Part shown: in pieces, positions 6,836 through 13,158 of the stretch | How the letters are laid out: each line of letters begins with the position of its first letter | Numbering within the stretch: position 1 is the stretch's first letter | Origin: Alphaproteobacteria bacterium | Lineage (GTDB): Bacteria > Pseudomonadota > Alphaproteobacteria > UBA8366 | DNA length: 14,349 nucleotides | Assembly: GCA_018665505.1 (NCBI GenBank) | Contig: JABJCS010000420.1 | Span: 1-14,349, forward strand | Direction: 5' to 3' | The notes under the pieces: model-generated | What the model was told of the DNA's origin: nothing | Database searches by the model: none | Seen by the model: the letters and a program-made list of their open reading frames with translations, nothing else | Position numbers and translations under genes: made by a program

Positions 6836-7509
6836 CTGCTCGCGTTGCCGTTCAAACGATACAAGATACGGGAGCCGTCCTTCGGCGCGTCGAATCCGAC
6901 TTCAACCAGACGACCGTCCGGGCTGTACCAGAGTTCGCGTTGGAACTCTCCACCGCCATCGATCTTGAAACCTTCGGCCGGAATGGAGTCCCCACCTCCG
7001 ATCTCGATGTCGCGCTTGCCCAATGGCATCACTTTCAGTGGCAGTACACGTCCCATGATGGGGTGCAAAATCTTGTCTTCGGTCAGGATCGCCCGATTCC
7101 ACAGATTGAATGGCAGGATATCACCGGGCGCCAATTTTCGCTCGCCGTTCACTTCCACTAACATCCCATCACCAAGGCGCCGCACCTTTACCTTATAAGG
7201 GTCGCCATCATCATCGGTTTCGCTTTCCATCTGCAACAGCCGACCGTTCTCCCACACTTCGGACGCGACGTGTGTGAATTTAAAGGCGGTGACAAACAAC
7301 AGCTTGATTTCGAGATCGACATCGATTTCGACCTCAAGTTTATAGCCCCTTGGACGGAAATCGAACTTGTGATAGCCGATGGGCGCGTCATCTCGATAGA
7401 CGGTGAAGTTCAACGACTGTTTCGCCGCAGGCGTGAAGTTCATCGAAGCCGCGGGCGCACCGAACAGCAACGCCGCAGCGATCAATACGATAATCGGTCG
7501 CAGTTTCAT
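6832..7509 (-). CDS. Secreted DUF6134-like protein
   Basis: This 225-residue protein starts with a clear signal peptide: MKLRP, a hydrophobic core IIVLIAAALLFG, then a probable cleavage near APAAS. The mature part is beta-rich, with YRDDAPIGYHKFDF near the N-terminus, a stretch of acidic/basic alternation in the middle (TDDDGDPYKVKVRR) and WYSPDGRLVEVGF near the C-terminus. This looks like DUF6134, a periplasmic family of unknown function in alphaproteobacteria; I recognise the pattern but not a role. The ATG at 7509 is chosen over a TTG at 7527, because it starts exactly before the signal peptide. It converges with the antiporter and the stop codons overlap. Confidence 0.7.
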   Translation of the reverse strand: MKLRPIIVLIAAALLFGAPAASMNFTPAAKQSLNFTVYRDDAPIGYHKFDFRPRGYKLEVEIDVDLEIKLLFVTAFKFTHVASEVWENGRLLQMESETDDDGDPYKVKVRRLGDGMLVEVNGERKLAPGDILPFNLWNRAILTEDKILHPIMGRVLPLKVMPLGKRDIEIGGGDSIPAEGFKIDGGGEFQRELWYSPDGRLVEVGFDAPKDGSRILYRLNGNASS

Positions 7510-7533
7510 CGCTCGCACTGTACCCAAGCTTAC

Positions 7534-7539
7534 ATTATG
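7534..7539 (-). promoter_or_regulatory. Possible minus-10 box for the DUF6134-like gene
   Basis: CATAAT on the minus strand matches five of six consensus bases and lies 24 bases before the ATG at 7509. No convincing minus-35 box accompanies it. This is a weak call. Confidence 0.25.
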
Positions 7540-7560
7540 ACTGCAATTCCGAAGTGGCCG

Positions 7561-7583
7561 AATTTCGCCAAAATTGCGAAATT
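7561..7583. repeat. Perfect 8-bp inverted repeat
   Basis: AATTTCGC (7561-7568) and GCGAAATT (7576-7583) are exact inverted copies around a 7-base spacer. They lie between the end of the LivF-like remnant and the start of the DUF6134-like gene, about 50 bases upstream of that start. No T tract follows on either strand, so an operator or a dead hairpin is more likely than an intrinsic terminator. The 10-mer TCGCCAAAAT in this repeat recurs at 7623-7632. Confidence 0.4.
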
Positions 7584-7597
7584 AACCCGAATTCATG

Positions 7598-7800
7598 CTA
7601 AAATCGGCTGGATACCGAAGTATCGCCAAAATAGATCAGAACCTTTGCGAGCGTATCGCTATCTTCGCGAAATACGATTCGTCCCTTTTCGAAAGCGTGA
7701 TGACAGTTGGCCAGCCGCATCAATTTCGCGACATTTTCATCGACGACAATGGTCGCACCTCCGGCATCCCGTACAGTGCTCATGAACAAGTTCGATTTTG
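7598..7800 (-). pseudogene. Remnant of the C-terminal end of a LivF-type ABC transporter ATPase
   Basis: About 65 codons in one minus frame read like the final segment of branched-chain amino acid ABC ATPases. NLFMSTVRDAGGATIVV resembles the helix-strand after Walker B, DENVAKLMRLAN the H-loop region (VEQN or VDQN in LivF), and HHAFEKGRIVFREDSDTLA the closing helix and strand. It ends at a TAG at 7598 after YFGDTSVSSRF, where LivF proteins end near YLG. Nothing upstream in this frame (7800-8149) looks like Walker A, the signature motif or Walker B, and it runs antisense to the thioesterase gene. An ATG at 7783 has no ribosome site. I therefore call it a decayed fragment; a short new gene built from it remains possible. 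The 340-base gap between the flanking genes holds only this and the repeat beside it. Confidence 0.45.
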
Positions 7801-7860
7801 CCTTGCAAGGCGGATAAAGCCAGTTAGGTTCCTCGCGGTCTATTAACCGTGAGCAAGCGC

Positions 7861-8301
7861 ATGAGCACCGAATTTCTCGACTATACGAACGGCACTGACA
7901 GCCATTACCACGAAATGCTTGGCTACAAGATGACCGAATGGCGCGACGGCTACGTCCGTTTGGAAATGGACGTACAGCCCCGCCATCGCCAGCGCGGCAC
8001 CTATACACATGGCGGCATCCTGATGGGGCTCCTCGATATTGCCGGGATTCTATCACATCTCCATGGTAAACGCGGCCAGGTTGAGACATTGACTCTCGCG
8101 CTCTCGACGAATTTTCTAGCGGCCGTCCATTCCCAGCGCGTTGCCGCAATCGGTGAGGTTACCAAGGCCGGTAACTCGGTGTATTTTGCAAATTCACAAG
8201 TTATCGACATCGCCAGTGAAACAATCTTGGCGACCGCGCAAGGAACTTTCCGCATCCGTACAAAGAAAGAACCTGGCCGGCCAAGACGAGAAGAAGCATA
8301 G
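7861..8301 (+). CDS. PaaI-family hotdog thioesterase
   Basis: This 146-residue protein has the single hotdog-fold pattern of PaaI-like acyl-CoA thioesterases. A lead-in GYKMTEWRDGYVRLEM is followed by the central helix motif THGGILMGLLDIAGI (His50-Gly-Gly), which in the family carries the active-site and CoA-binding positions. LTLALSTNFLAAV is the following strand, then the strands VAAIGEVTKAGNSVYFANS and ATAQGTFRI. A role in hydrolysing aryl- or acyl-CoA is expected, with no substrate shown. The ATG at 7861 is used; a GTG at 7849 in frame would add four residues and neither has a strong ribosome site. TATTAA at 7841-7846 could be a minus-10 box, giving a very short leader that would favour 7861. 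The small secreted protein gene follows after 11 bases. Confidence 0.85.
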   Translation: MSTEFLDYTNGTDSHYHEMLGYKMTEWRDGYVRLEMDVQPRHRQRGTYTHGGILMGLLDIAGILSHLHGKRGQVETLTLALSTNFLAAVHSQRVAAIGEVTKAGNSVYFANSQVIDIASETILATAQGTFRIRTKKEPGRPRREEA

Positions 8302-8312
8302 AGGAACCAAGC

Positions 8313-8648
8313 ATGAAGAATTTTAAAAAATCCGCGATCAAGAGCATCTCCGTACTGGCGTTCGCCACGGCTGGATTCCTTGCCGCCCCGGCGAGTTCGC
8401 TGGAAGCTTTGAGCCAGGCCGAACAGCAACAATTCCTCGACTGGTGTACCGGCGAGAAGAGAGCTAGCGACAGCGTTTGCTCCTGCACGTTGAAGAACGT
8501 TGTGCAGACCATTCCGGCCGCCGCCCTCACTTCCTTTATCAGTGGTCAGACCAGCAGTAGCGGGTTTTCAATGACGAATTTGGCGACTCAAGCCGGTGTC
8601 CAGACAGCGGCGACCGTGGCGCAGTCTATGGCGACCTGTTCTAAGTAA
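8313..8648 (+). CDS. Small secreted protein with four cysteines, unknown function
   Basis: This 111-residue protein has a clear N-terminal signal peptide: a Lys-rich start (MKNFKKSAIK), hydrophobic SVLAFATAGFLAA and probable cleavage after APA or ASS near residue 29. The mature part of about 82 residues has Cys45, Cys56, Cys58 and Cys109, compatible with two disulfides in the periplasm, and a low-complexity Ser/Thr/Ala-rich stretch from 70 to 105. EALSQAEQQQFLDWCTG and VCSCTL look like the short helices of small periplasmic cysteine proteins that recur in alphaproteobacteria, but I do not recognise a family. An AGAGGAA site lies upstream. It appears to be cotranscribed with the thioesterase. 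No transmembrane segment other than the signal is seen. Confidence 0.75.
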   Translation: MKNFKKSAIKSISVLAFATAGFLAAPASSLEALSQAEQQQFLDWCTGEKRASDSVCSCTLKNVVQTIPAAALTSFISGQTSSSGFSMTNLATQAGVQTAATVAQSMATCSK

Positions 8649-8666
8649 TTTCGGAACTATCGTCGG

Positions 8667-9623
8667 CTATTCCGGTGACACGACACGCAGTGGCTTCCCA
8701 TCGAGCCATGCAAGGACGTCTTCGAGGCAATCACCGTATCGGGCCGCGAAGTTCTCGTAGGTGCGCCCACCGATATGCGATGTAACAAGTACGTTCGGCA
8801 GTCGACGGAACGGGTGTGTGTCCGGTAAAGGTTCGATGTCGAATACGTCTAGTCCCGCCCCCGCGATGCGGTCTGCCTCCAGAGCCGCAACTAGTGCCGC
8901 TTCATCGACAATCGGACCACGCGACGTGTTGATCAGGTAGGCCGACGATTTCATCGACGCGAGATCGGCGGCAGAGACCAGTCCACGGGTGCGCTCGCTC
9001 AAGATAACGTGGATCGATAGTACGTCCGATTTACGAAACAGCGCTTCCTTGTCAACTTTACGGACGCCGACGTCGCGACAGCGTTCCTCGGTTAAATTCG
9101 GACTCCAGGCAACAACGTCCATATCAAGAGCTTGCCCAACCCGCGCCACACCGGTGCCCAAGGTGCCGAGTCCCAAAACACCGAGCGTTTTACCCGTCAA
9201 TCCGAAGGGTAGTCCCGCCCCCCATCCGCCCGCGCGGATGGCGGCGTCCTCCTGCGGCAGGCGCTTCACCAACCCCAGGACCAACGCCCAAGCAAGTTCC
9301 ACCGTGCCGTTTGTAAAGCCATAGCCCGTCCCACATACCGCCACCCCCCGCGCGTCCAACGTGGTTAGGTCGAGGGCCGCATTTCGCGCCCCGTGAAAGA
9401 CGAGTAATTTTAAGTTTGGAAGGGAGTTGATAAGCGTCTGGTCAAACCTCGTCTCTTCCCGAGCCGTGACGATAATATCGTAGGGCTGCAAACGTGCCGC
9501 CGCTTCCTGTCCGTCGGTGAGTTGATCGTGGAAGACATCAACTTCGATGCTGTCCGGCAACCGTCCCCAATCCGTAGTTTTCAACGCTAATTCTTGATAA
9601 TCGTTGATGATGGCTAGACGCAC
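8667..9623 (-). CDS. D-2-hydroxyacid dehydrogenase, NAD(P)-dependent
   Basis: This 318-residue protein has the two-domain fold of the D-isomer-specific 2-hydroxyacid dehydrogenases. The nucleotide-binding glycine motif is GVLGLGTLGTGVARVG (about residues 148-163). The catalytic set is Arg235 in NTSRGPIVDE, Glu264 in DVFDIEPLP and His283 in VTSHIGGRTYE. After the second Rossmann strand the sequence is VVAWSPNL rather than a clear Asp, so NADPH use cannot be excluded. The start is GTG at 9623: GAGGAGG lies 5 bases upstream, whereas a TTG at 9626 leaves only 2. It lies 66 bases downstream of tRNA-Phe on the same strand. The substrate may be a hydroxy- or keto acid; the gene cannot be named. Confidence 0.88.
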   Translation of the reverse strand: MRLAIINDYQELALKTTDWGRLPDSIEVDVFHDQLTDGQEAAARLQPYDIIVTAREETRFDQTLINSLPNLKLLVFHGARNAALDLTTLDARGVAVCGTGYGFTNGTVELAWALVLGLVKRLPQEDAAIRAGGWGAGLPFGLTGKTLGVLGLGTLGTGVARVGQALDMDVVAWSPNLTEERCRDVGVRKVDKEALFRKSDVLSIHVILSERTRGLVSAADLASMKSSAYLINTSRGPIVDEAALVAALEADRIAGAGLDVFDIEPLPDTHPFRRLPNVLVTSHIGGRTYENFAARYGDCLEDVLAWLDGKPLRVVSPE

Positions 9624-9639
9624 CAAACCCTCCTCTCGT

Positions 9640-9655
9640 CCCGGCGAATGCCGGG
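9640..9655. repeat. GC-rich hairpin, CCCGGC-GAAT-GCCGGG
   Basis: A perfect six-pair stem with a four-base loop lies between the 3' end of tRNA-Phe and the dehydrogenase start. No T tract follows on the minus strand; the dehydrogenase ribosome site comes next. It may help to form the 3' end of the tRNA transcript, or be one copy of a dispersed palindromic repeat. The window shows only this copy. Confidence 0.35.
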
Positions 9656-9689
9656 TCGTTCAATTCAGTCGATTACTTAAGAGAGAAGG

Positions 9690-9765
<76 letters not shown>

Positions 9766-9792
9766 ACACGCGCCATCATACGGGCGGGCGCA

Positions 9793-9821
9793 CTAATAGA
9801 AAAATTTATCCCGGTTGTCCA
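9793..9821 (-). promoter_or_regulatory. Sigma-70 type promoter of tRNA-Phe
   Basis: On the minus strand TGGACA (9821-9816) and TATTAG (9798-9793) are separated by exactly 17 bases. TGGACA matches five of six minus-35 bases and TATTAG four of six minus-10 bases. The minus-10 box lies 27 bases before the first tRNA base. A GC-rich stretch, GTGCGCCCGCCCG, follows the box as in discriminators of stringently controlled stable-RNA promoters. Confidence 0.5.
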
Positions 9822-9850
9822 CCGGAAAGGCACGCCCGTATCGCGCCATA

Positions 9851-9872
9851 TCGAAATTAATCGATATTTCGA
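9851..9872. repeat. 7-bp inverted repeat after the XRE gene
   Basis: TCGAAAT (9851-9857) and ATTTCGA (9866-9872) are exact inverted copies around an 8-base spacer that itself contains ATCGAT. They lie 12 bases downstream of the XRE stop on the minus strand and about 30 bases upstream of the tRNA promoter. No T tract follows, so termination is unproven. Confidence 0.3.
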
Positions 9873-9883
9873 CCTGGAACCCT

Positions 9884-10336
9884 CTAGGAGGAAGCCGAAT
9901 TCGCGATGCTTTTGACGAGACTAAGGAATTTCCGCTGCACATCCGCGGGTGCCGCCACATAGTTACGCACGAGCTCAAGCGTTTCGCGCTTCATGTGGAA
10001 GGATTCCTTCCGCTTGTCTTCTTCGTCTTTCGGCTCCGCGAATTCCTTGAAGAACCATTGCACCGGCACATCCAAAACCTGGGAAATCTGCCATAACTTA
10101 CTGGCGGAAATCCGATTCATGCCACGTTCATACTTCTGCAACTGCTGGAAGGTAAGTCCAATGGCATTCGCCAGTTCCGTCTGACTCAATCCGCACAGCA
10201 CCCGGCGTTGCCTGACCCGTTGCCCGACATGGACATCGATCTCCCGAGGGCCGTCTTCCAAGACCGTGCGCCGACGACGGCGTGGCTTTGCTCTGGGCTT
10301 CTTCGTCTCTGTTGTTGTCTTAGGTGTAACTGCCAT
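9884..10336 (-). CDS. XRE-family helix-turn-helix transcriptional regulator
   Basis: This 150-residue protein has one Cro/CI-type DNA-binding domain at about residues 35-97. VGQRVRQRRVLCGLSQTELA leads into the recognition helix in GLTFQQLQKYERG, followed by NRISASKLWQISQVLDV and PVQWFFKEF. The first 25 residues are strongly basic (KKPRAKPRRRRR), a possible extra DNA contact. The last 50 residues form a charged helical tail, not a cupin or peptidase domain. The ATG at 10336 has a GAGGAC site just upstream. The type is common in alphaproteobacteria and its target is usually unassigned. It sits between yacG and tRNA-Phe, probably with its own promoter in the 157-base gap, and could regulate itself. 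Confidence 0.88.
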   Translation of the reverse strand: MAVTPKTTTETKKPRAKPRRRRRTVLEDGPREIDVHVGQRVRQRRVLCGLSQTELANAIGLTFQQLQKYERGMNRISASKLWQISQVLDVPVQWFFKEFAEPKDEEDKRKESFHMKRETLELVRNYVAAPADVQRKFLSLVKSIANSASS

Positions 10337-10386
10337 GTTGTCCTCATCGCACCGCTAGGTCGGTGCTAGAAACTATTAGATTGACT

Positions 10387-10494
10387 ACGTTTAACACAAC
10401 CGACTGTCGCGGGAAAATGCGTAAATAAATCGTCGCCGGTAAAACGTAACGCTGTTGGGTTAAGATTAACACATAACTTTAAGGTTGTAACGCT
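10387..10494. promoter_or_regulatory. AT-rich upstream region of the XRE gene with repeats
   Basis: The stretch contains the palindrome GTTAA-GA-TTAAC (10459-10470), two copies of GTAACGCT (10446-10453 and 10487-10494), and the near-palindrome AACTTTAAGGTT (10475-10486). It covers the region upstream of the XRE start and touches the yacG stop. On the minus strand TAATAG lies closer to the gene at about 10373-10378 and could be a minus-10 box with a weak TTGTGT-like minus-35. Operator function is inferred. Confidence 0.3.
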
Positions 10495-10691
10495 TATTTG
10501 ATTTTTCCTAAAAGATCATCATCATTTGCCAATTCGCTCTCAAATTCCTCAAAACTCACCTCTTCGTCACTCGGCAATCGGTAATTACCATTGAGCCAAC
10601 TGCCAAGATCAAGATCAGCACATCTCTTGGAGCAAAATGGTTGATACTGATTAACACTCGCTTTGCGACATATAGGGCACTTAGCTGTCAT
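10494..10691 (-). CDS. yacG: DNA gyrase inhibitor / zinc-binding protein YacG
   Basis: This 65-residue protein has the YacG zinc ribbon: Cys5 and Cys8 in MTAKCPICRK, then Cys20 and Cys24 in FCSKRCADLDLGSWL. The latter includes the conserved CSxRCxxxDLGxW signature. The C-terminal tail is acidic, as usual. In E. coli the family binds GyrB and blocks DNA gyrase from binding DNA. The ATG at 10691 overlaps the RNase stop in an ATGA arrangement (4 bases) with an ACAGGAA site before it. It is thus the last gene of the hisD-to-yacG operon and is translationally coupled. Confidence 0.95.
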   Translation of the reverse strand: MTAKCPICRKASVNQYQPFCSKRCADLDLGSWLNGNYRLPSDEEVSFEEFESELANDDDLLGKIK

Positions 10692-12085
10692 GTTCCTGTC
10701 CGGTTTTCAGTCTCGATCCGAAAACTCGCTTCGTCATTGTCCTCGATCAATGACAGAGCTCCTCCCAATCGCCGCGTAGTTTCTCTGAAGGCCAATTCGA
10801 ACTCTCCGCGCAGCAAAGATGCTAATCGCGGTGCCGCGATCAAACGGAACCCGCTAGCGCCTTTTGTCCGCAAGAGTTGTCGAAGGGCGTCGCACGCCAG
10901 AACTTCTCCTGATGGTTGTACCGACCCGGCTTCCCTCTGCGTGAGCAATTCATGCAGCGCGGGACCATCTCGCCGGCGGGTAATTTCAATCAAACAGGCA
11001 GCCGTCATTCCAAGCACATCGACAGGGACGGACGAGTCCTTTAACTCCCGCTTCATCGCGTCGACCAGCTTACGTCTATGCTCGCGGCGGCGCATGGTAA
11101 TGAAATCGACGACTATCAAACCGGCCAGATTCCGCAACCGAATCTGTCTGGCAATCTCCACGGCGGCGGACATATTCGTCGCCAAAATGGCATCATCGAC
11201 ACGCCCCTTTGCGCCCGCCGAGCCCAAATCGACATCAATGACCGTCAGCGCCTCTGTAAAGTCAAAGGTCAATCGCGCGCCCCTTGGCAGATCAACGGTT
11301 CGGTCAGTCAATTCATCGATTTGATCGGCAATTCCATAGGACTCGAAAATCGGTTCCGCTTCATCGTGAAATTGAATATTGGCCGCAATATCGGGCCGTT
11401 GCCGCTTCATTCTCGTCGTCAGGTCGAGATAGACTCCACGGTCATCGACCAAAATGATGGATTCCGATGCCACGCGGTCTCTGAGCGTACGTTCAACCAG
11501 GGACGGTGGCGGCAGAAGGCAGGTGGGGACATCGGACTTCTTTTCGGTGGCATCGCGCCAACGGGCGCGCAGCGCCGTCATTTCGGCCGACAGCACGGTA
11601 TCGTCGGCATATTGTGCCTGGGTACGTATCGTCCAGCCTTCACCGTCCTCGATCCAACTTGCAATCCGGACTTCCAAATCGTCTCGGCGCCGGCCGGATT
11701 TCAGTGATCGCGGCCAGCGAACATCTTCACCGCCAGGCCGATAGACGAAATAACTGCCGGAAATCGATATTTCCCGGCGGATGGTCGGCGTCTTTCCCGA
11801 GGCCGCCTCACGAGCGATCTGGACAATGATCGCCTCCCCCTCATGAAGTGAGGTCGCGCGGCTCAAGAACGCGTTCTCGCCAATGCCAATATCAATGAAA
11901 GCGGCACCCATGCCTTTTTCGATTTTGATCACGCGTCCCCGATACACGCCTTCCAAGAGTGGCGGTCGGGAGATGCTTTCGATCATGAATTCGCGCAGTT
12001 TGTCGCGATCGTCGACAAACGCCATCCGCGTTTCTCCCGGCGATATTTCGACAAGTATATTTTCCGTCACTGCGCTCACTCCCAT
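10688..12085 (-). CDS. rng: Ribonuclease E/G family protein
   Basis: This 465-residue endoribonuclease has an S1-like segment near residues 45-95 (VYRGRVIKIEKGMGAAFIDIG), a central RNase H-like part and the catalytic region. The two metal-binding aspartates appear as Asp284 in TEALTVIDVD and Asp327 in LIVVDFITM; the spacing of 43 equals that in RNase E. The C-terminal scaffold of RNase E is absent, as in RNase G. Odd points are that the zinc-link CPxCxGxG motif is missing (QREAGSVQPSGEV stands there) and the usual VNSGR after the first Asp reads VDLGSAGAKGR. The ATG at 12085 overlaps maf by 10 bases; a GTG at 12079 would overlap by four. It may process rRNA or decay mRNA. Confidence 0.88.
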   Translation of the reverse strand: MGVSAVTENILVEISPGETRMAFVDDRDKLREFMIESISRPPLLEGVYRGRVIKIEKGMGAAFIDIGIGENAFLSRATSLHEGEAIIVQIAREAASGKTPTIRREISISGSYFVYRPGGEDVRWPRSLKSGRRRDDLEVRIASWIEDGEGWTIRTQAQYADDTVLSAEMTALRARWRDATEKKSDVPTCLLPPPSLVERTLRDRVASESIILVDDRGVYLDLTTRMKRQRPDIAANIQFHDEAEPIFESYGIADQIDELTDRTVDLPRGARLTFDFTEALTVIDVDLGSAGAKGRVDDAILATNMSAAVEIARQIRLRNLAGLIVVDFITMRRREHRRKLVDAMKRELKDSSVPVDVLGMTAACLIEITRRRDGPALHELLTQREAGSVQPSGEVLACDALRQLLRTKGASGFRLIAAPRLASLLRGEFELAFRETTRRLGGALSLIEDNDEASFRIETENRTGT

Positions 12086-12660
12086 CCCAATCCGGACAAC
12101 AAAGTAGCTGTCTCATAGAGAGGCAACCCGACGACGTTCGAATAGGATCCGTTTATCCCGGCGACAAAGGCGGCAGCACGGCCCTGGATCGCATATCCGC
12201 CGGCCTTTCCTTGCCATTCGCCGCAATCCAAATAATTCCGCATCTCTTGCTCGCCCAAGCGCTTAAACTTAACCCGGGTCTCCACCAATCGCTCGCTCAC
12301 CGTACCGTCCGGACAAATAATCGCCACCCCACCGAAGACGCGATGTGCGCGCCCAGAGAGCAATTCCAAACATCGCTTCGCGGTCGCTTCGTCCTCTGCT
12401 TTCGGCAGAATGCGCCGTCCGACTCCAACGACCGTATCGGCACCGAGAATCCAAGTTTCGGTCTCGTGTCCGGCTATCTCACGCGCTTTTCCGCGCGCCA
12501 GCCGAGCAGCATGCTGGCGGGGCAATTCTCGTGCGAGCGGCGTTTCATCGATATCGGCGGGCCGCACCTCATTCGGTGTAACTCCGATCTGTGCGAGCAA
12601 TTCAAGCCTCCTCGGAGACGCGGAAGCCAATATCAAGCGAGATGTAAGGTTAGAATTCAT
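12076..12660 (-). CDS. maf: Maf-family nucleotide pyrophosphatase
   Basis: This 194-residue protein carries the Maf signatures ILASASPRRLELL (N-terminal), ILGADTVVGVGRR, GKAGGYAIQGRAA and GSYSNVVGLPL. These house-cleaning enzymes hydrolyse non-canonical or selected nucleoside triphosphates to monophosphates; the exact substrate (dTTP/UTP or m7GTP type) cannot be read off. The ATG at 12660 is preferred to an upstream TTG at 12681 because the ASASPRR motif then sits near the N-terminus as in the family. The phosphatase gene ends 27 bases upstream, and that gap is too short to hold infA. The stop overlaps the RNase start. Confidence 0.93.
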   Translation of the reverse strand: MNSNLTSRLILASASPRRLELLAQIGVTPNEVRPADIDETPLARELPRQHAARLARGKAREIAGHETETWILGADTVVGVGRRILPKAEDEATAKRCLELLSGRAHRVFGGVAIICPDGTVSERLVETRVKFKRLGEQEMRNYLDCGEWQGKAGGYAIQGRAAAFVAGINGSYSNVVGLPLYETATLLSGLGWE

Positions 12661-12687
12661 TCGGTTCGTATTGCATATCAATCCAGG

Positions 12688-13131
12688 TCACGTATCCAGC
12701 GGCGGCGACGACGGAAACCGTTCCCGAATGCGCGCCATTAGTTGATCCCTAACTTGGCGATAGGCAGCTAAGCAGGAATCACGACTGCCTTCCACGATGC
12801 TCGGATCGAACGTATGCCAGAATTCCAGCTCCACCGCCATGGTCCGAGTAAGCTCAACGGCGCGGTGTTGGGCTTCCGGCGACAGTGTAATGATCAGATC
12901 GTAATATTCGTCTTCCAAGTCATCGAAACTTTTCGAGCGATGGCGTGAGAGATCGATCCCAATCTCATCCAATACCTCGATGGCGAATGAGTCGATTTCG
13001 CCGGACCGCACCCCCACAGAATCGACATAAATTCGATGCCCCTGTAAATGCTTCAGAATGCTTTCCGCCATGGGGGATCGAAGAGCATTCTCTGTACAGG
13101 CAAACAATACCGCGCCGGGAAGGTCACTCAT
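12688..13131 (-). CDS. Low-molecular-weight phosphatase family (arsenate reductase-like) protein
   Basis: This 147-residue protein has the low-molecular-weight tyrosine phosphatase P-loop near its start: LFACTENALRSPMAE, with nucleophile Cys12 and Arg18 (C-x5-R). The catalytic acid is Asp109 in HTFDPSIVEG. The loop reads CTENALRS rather than CTGNICRS, a variant seen in the arsenate reductase/phosphatase proteins of this alphaproteobacterial neighbourhood. Only one further Cys (120) is present, so thioredoxin-coupled arsenate reduction is not supported by an obvious cysteine cascade. It is cotranscribed with UPF0262 (27-base gap) upstream and maf downstream. Confidence 0.88.
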   Translation of the reverse strand: MSDLPGAVLFACTENALRSPMAESILKHLQGHRIYVDSVGVRSGEIDSFAIEVLDEIGIDLSRHRSKSFDDLEDEYYDLIITLSPEAQHRAVELTRTMAVELEFWHTFDPSIVEGSRDSCLAAYRQVRDQLMARIRERFPSSPPLDT

Positions 13132-13158
13132 GGACTTGTGCTTCCCGCAACATTCCCA

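Noticed and set aside
7598..8149. A 183-codon minus-strand frame read as one gene
   Set aside because: Its upstream two thirds are the complement of the thioesterase gene and look like low-complexity shadow sequence. Only the last 65 codons resemble a protein family, and these are listed as a remnant.
10459..10482. A CtrA binding site (TTAA-N7-TTAA) upstream of the XRE gene
   Set aside because: The TTAA copies are spaced by 2 and 9 bases, not 7.
10641..11324. A 227-codon plus-strand open frame antisense to the RNase gene
   Set aside because: The translation is a Ser/Arg-rich shadow of the RNase coding strand, without domain or ribosome site.
12688..13131. A true arsenate reductase with an arsenic-resistance role
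   Set aside because: No ars genes are nearby, the resolving-cysteine pattern is not evident, and the locus is the conserved hisD-maf housekeeping neighbourhood.
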